From assembly GCA_046350355.1 (NCBI GenBank), contig JAXMAN010000001.1:1240001-1304000 (forward strand): a DNA stretch of 64,000 bases. Reading direction: 5' to 3'. Below are positions 61,648-64,000 of this stretch, piece by piece; position 1 is the stretch's first letter, and each line of letters starts with the position of its first letter. This stretch comes from UBA966 sp046350355 (GTDB lineage Bacteria; Planctomycetota; Phycisphaerae; Phycisphaerales; SM1A02). Made by a program: the position numbers and the translations under genes. The notes under the pieces were generated by a model. The model did no database searches and was not told the origin of the DNA. It worked only from the letters and a program-made list of their open reading frames with translations.

Positions 61648-63040
61648 CGCCCAGCGCGCGCAGCAGCTCGCGGCGCGCGGCGTGCGGATCGAAGCCCGCG
61701 GGGTTCTCCGGCTGGAGCTGCACGAGCACTCGCTGCTCGGGCGCGGGGCCGACCACCTCCAGGGCCAGCGGCTGCGCGGGGTCGCGTCCCACGACGATGT
61801 CGCCGATGCGGGCGGCGGCGATGTGCTTGATCCTCGCCGAGGGATTCTCGCCGGCCGAGGGCCACTCGTGGACGACCGCGAGCTCGCCCGGCTGCGCGAT
61901 CCAGGTCGCGTCCGCGCGGCGCAGCGAGCGGCGGCGCACCGCGTCGACGATGAGCACCGTGAACGCCCAGGCGCAGAGTCCGTAGAGCACGGTCGCGATG
62001 CTGCTCACCGTGAGCGCGCGCAGCGCGGGGCCCGCGTCGGGCATCCACCTCGGCGCCTTGAGCGCCGCGAAGACGGTCGCCAGCGTGGCGACCGCGAGGC
62101 CGATGCCCAGCGCCATGGAGAGCATCACGCGGCGCCCGCGCACCTGCGCGCGCTGCTGCGGATTCTCGGGAATCCATGGGCTTCCGTTGACGCGCACCTC
62201 GTCGCCGTCGATCTGCACCGCGACCGGACGCTGCGGCGGCGGCGCGGCGCCCTCCCGCGCGTCGGGGGCCGAGATGCGGTCGGGCAGGAAGCCCGTCGAG
62301 TCCCCCGATTCGCCGGGAAAGACGATCTGCGGCGCGGGCACCGAGGTGTCCAGCAGCGTCGCCGTCAGCGCGGCGACGATCGCGGGCGGGTCGAGCTCCT
62401 CGCTGCGCACGTGGATCTCCGCGAGGCCGTGGATGTCGTTGCGGCGTCCCTCGCCGTCGCGGCGGTAGGCGTAGGCGACCAGCGAGACGACCTTCGCGGC
62501 GGTCGCGCCCTCGCGCAGCCCCTTCGCCTCGGCGACGGTCGCCTCGAAGCGGCGGAAGTCGCGCATCGGGTAGTGCTTCACCCAGCGGCGGCCCATCGGC
62601 GTCGTCACCGCGACCAGGATCCCCGGCGCGACGAGCCAGCGGTGCTCGATCTCGTTCTCGCGCCGCCCCGCGACGGTGTCGGAGGCGCTCCAGCGCTTCA
62701 TCGCGAAGTAGAGGACGCCGATCAGGATCGGGATCCCCGCGAGTCCGAGCGCGTTCCTCCAGGAGATCGTCCCCTCCGCCACCGCCATGACCGCCTCGAC
62801 GCTCGGGCGCATCAGCGCGATGAAGGGCAGCAGCGAGGCGAGGATGATCATCCATCGCCGCGTGTCCGAGATCGGCTGCAGCGCGTCCGCGGAGGAGCTG
62901 CCCGTCAGCAGCCGCGCGCCGCGCGGGATGCGGAAGCCGCACTCGGGGCACGCGGAGTCGTTCTCGAAGGGCGCGAAGTCCGCCGCGGGCACTCCAGGCA
63001 GGCCATCGAGCTGGTAGGCGCAGGCGGTGCAGCACTGCAT
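61634..63040 (-). CDS. Zinc-ribbon membrane protein of unknown function
   Basis: 468 aa from ATG 63040. The N-terminus has a two-Cys-pair zinc ribbon (CTACAYQLDG and CPECGFRIPRG). Hydrophobic segments follow near 65-110 (WMIILASLLPFIALM, ALGLAGIPILIGVLYF), and another pair lies near 310-370 (LSMALGIGLAVATLATVFAA, SIATVLYGLCAWAFTVLI). The large loops contain PH-like beta strands with RWLVAPGILVAVTTP and ARIGDIVVGRD. This layout (ribbon, TM, PH-like domain) is frequent in planctomycetes and has no assigned role. A partial relative begins at 63477. Confidence 0.75.
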   Translation of the reverse strand: MQCCTACAYQLDGLPGVPAADFAPFENDSACPECGFRIPRGARLLTGSSSADALQPISDTRRWMIILASLLPFIALMRPSVEAVMAVAEGTISWRNALGLAGIPILIGVLYFAMKRWSASDTVAGRRENEIEHRWLVAPGILVAVTTPMGRRWVKHYPMRDFRRFEATVAEAKGLREGATAAKVVSLVAYAYRRDGEGRRNDIHGLAEIHVRSEELDPPAIVAALTATLLDTSVPAPQIVFPGESGDSTGFLPDRISAPDAREGAAPPPQRPVAVQIDGDEVRVNGSPWIPENPQQRAQVRGRRVMLSMALGIGLAVATLATVFAALKAPRWMPDAGPALRALTVSSIATVLYGLCAWAFTVLIVDAVRRRSLRRADATWIAQPGELAVVHEWPSAGENPSARIKHIAAARIGDIVVGRDPAQPLALEVVGPAPEQRVLVQLQPENPAGFDPHAARRELLRALGVTPR

Positions 63041-63079
63041 GGCGGCCGCCAGTCTACGCCTGCGCCGTAGAGTGGAGGC

Positions 63080-63454
63080 ATGACGCCTTCGCCGATCGCC
63101 GCCCGCGCGAGCACCGCACTGCTGCTCGTCTTCTCGAACCTCTTCATGACCTACGCCTGGTACGGCCACCTGCGCGACGCGAAGAACGCGCCGCTGTGGA
63201 CGGCGATCCTGGTGAGCTGGGGCGTGGCCTTCTTCGAGTACTGCCTGCAGGTCCCGGCGAACCGCATCGGCTTCCAGCAGGGCGGCCTCTCGCTGCAGCA
63301 GCTCAAGGTCGGGCAGGAGATCATCACGATGGCGGTCTTCGCCGTCTTCGCGGTCTGGTACATGAAGGAGAAGCTGACACTCGACTTCCTGTGGGCGGGG
63401 CTGTGCCTCGTCGCGGCCGCGTTCTTCATGTTCCGCGGAATGAAGGCCGCGTGA
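63080..63454 (+). CDS. DMT-family protein (DUF486)
   Basis: 124 aa, ATG start. Four membrane segments are visible (ALLLVFSNLFMTYAWYGHL, ILVSWGVAFFEYCLQ, EIITMAVFAVFAVWYM, FLWAGLCLVAAAFFMF), with the family blocks VPANRIGFQ and LSLQQLKVGQEI. DUF486 proteins are single-domain relatives of drug/metabolite transporters. Substrate unknown. It lies 22 bases before the next gene, so they may be co-transcribed. Confidence 0.88.
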   Translation: MTPSPIAARASTALLLVFSNLFMTYAWYGHLRDAKNAPLWTAILVSWGVAFFEYCLQVPANRIGFQQGGLSLQQLKVGQEIITMAVFAVFAVWYMKEKLTLDFLWAGLCLVAAAFFMFRGMKAA

Positions 63455-63476
63455 GCGCGCAACTAGACTGCGCCGC

Positions 63477-64000
63477 GTGGCCGACGTCGACCGCTGCCCG
63501 CGCTGCGCGTACCCGCTGACGGGGCTTCCTGGCGCGCCCGAGCGCGTGGGCGGCGTCTTCCGCACGCGCGTCGGGTGCCCCGAGTGCGCGCTCGAGATCC
63601 CCGCGGGCGCGCACTGCCTCTGCGGCGGCGCCACGGCGGGCATCGTGGAGCCGGGCGCCATCCGCTCGACAGGCGCGATCGCCGTCGCCGCCGCGGTGGC
63701 GATCGGCGGACCGTGGCTCTGCATCATGGGCACGGTGCTCGTGCTGCAGCTCGTGCGCTCGGGGGTGCCGCGCACGGGCTACTCCTTCAGCCAGGTCGCG
63801 GGAACCGCCTTCGGGCTGGCGCCGGTCTTCTTCGGGCTCACCGTCGCGGCCTACTTCCTCTGGCGGCGCTGGCGCCCCATCGAGGGCGCCGAGCACGCGG
63901 GCGCGATCGAGCGGCGCGCGCTCGTCGCGCCGGGCGCGATCTACCTCTGGCAGGGCGAGCCCAGCGGCACGGCGCCGATGCGCTCGCTCGCGGCCGGCGA
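63477..64000 (+). CDS. Zinc-ribbon membrane protein, N-terminal part (3' end outside window)
   Basis: Starts at GTG 63477 and stays open to the window edge (174 codons). The first residues hold a zinc ribbon with two Cys pairs (DRCPRCAYPLTG, GCPECALEIP), and a third pair follows (HCLCGG). Hydrophobic segments lie near residues 70-95 (AIAVAAAVAIGGPWLCIMG) and 110-140 (GTAFGLAPVFFGLTVAAYF), and the sequence then enters RALVAPGAIYLWQG, like the loop in the gene at 61634-63040. The two genes are probable paralogues on opposite strands flanking the DUF486 gene. Confidence 0.75.
   Translation, partial: MADVDRCPRCAYPLTGLPGAPERVGGVFRTRVGCPECALEIPAGAHCLCGGATAGIVEPGAIRSTGAIAVAAAVAIGGPWLCIMGTVLVLQLVRSGVPRTGYSFSQVAGTAFGLAPVFFGLTVAAYFLWRRWRPIEGAEHAGAIERRALVAPGAIYLWQGEPSGTAPMRSLAAG

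Overview
The DNA is very GC-rich and gene-dense. Two kinds of evidence point to a planctomycete of the Phycisphaerae type: secreted proteins that end in paired dockerin-like calcium repeats (DxNxDGxVDxADL), and many zinc-ribbon or Ala/Pro-linker proteins typical of that group. This is inferred from protein style only. There is no rRNA gene in the window to confirm it, and I found no tRNA, CRISPR array, transposase or integrase.

Layout. 1-8204 (minus strand) holds four secreted proteins in the order D-C-B-A. They form a two-gene unit (a protein with thrombospondin-type-3-like calcium repeats plus an RCC1-like propeller protein, both with dockerin-type ends) that occurs twice in tandem; the last copy runs off the left edge. 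8544-23742 is mostly housekeeping: an RluA-type pseudouridine synthase, a TolB-like propeller protein, nadB and a lipoprotein, clpC, a large exported protein, a methyltransferase, a polyprenyl synthase, a twin-thioredoxin protein, panC, and an iscS-iscU-iscA operon closed by a clear terminator.

23977-32892 is a defence island with less extreme base composition than its flanks. It is one tightly overlapping plus-strand operon: hsdM, hsdS, a PtuA-like ATPase, a PtuB-like HNH nuclease, a small gene interrupted by an in-frame TAG, and hsdR. This is a type I restriction-modification system with a Septu-like pair inserted between the specificity and restriction subunits. The restriction subunit also carries a C-terminal LexA/S24-type domain with a Ser-Lys dyad and an Ala-Gly candidate self-cleavage site. 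This locus is the most interesting part of the window.

32899-46764 contains a degenerate receiver-EAL protein, a TauE/SafE-type permease, comM, a possible caspase-like protein, a DUF1778/GNAT toxin-antitoxin pair with a candidate operator, bifunctional putA, a glycosyltransferase with a long Ala-rich insert, prmC and a PAS-GAF-receiver protein. 46882-51967 is a Gld-like ABC transporter operon (ATPase, fused permease/GldG, DUF4340 protein). The remainder carries ribD and a PP2C-type phosphatase, fusA, an RNase HII-like protein with an altered signature, mnmA, nhaA, a class I aldolase, two zinc-ribbon membrane proteins (the second running off the right edge) and a DUF486 protein. Most ORFs antisense to these genes are high-GC artefacts and are omitted.
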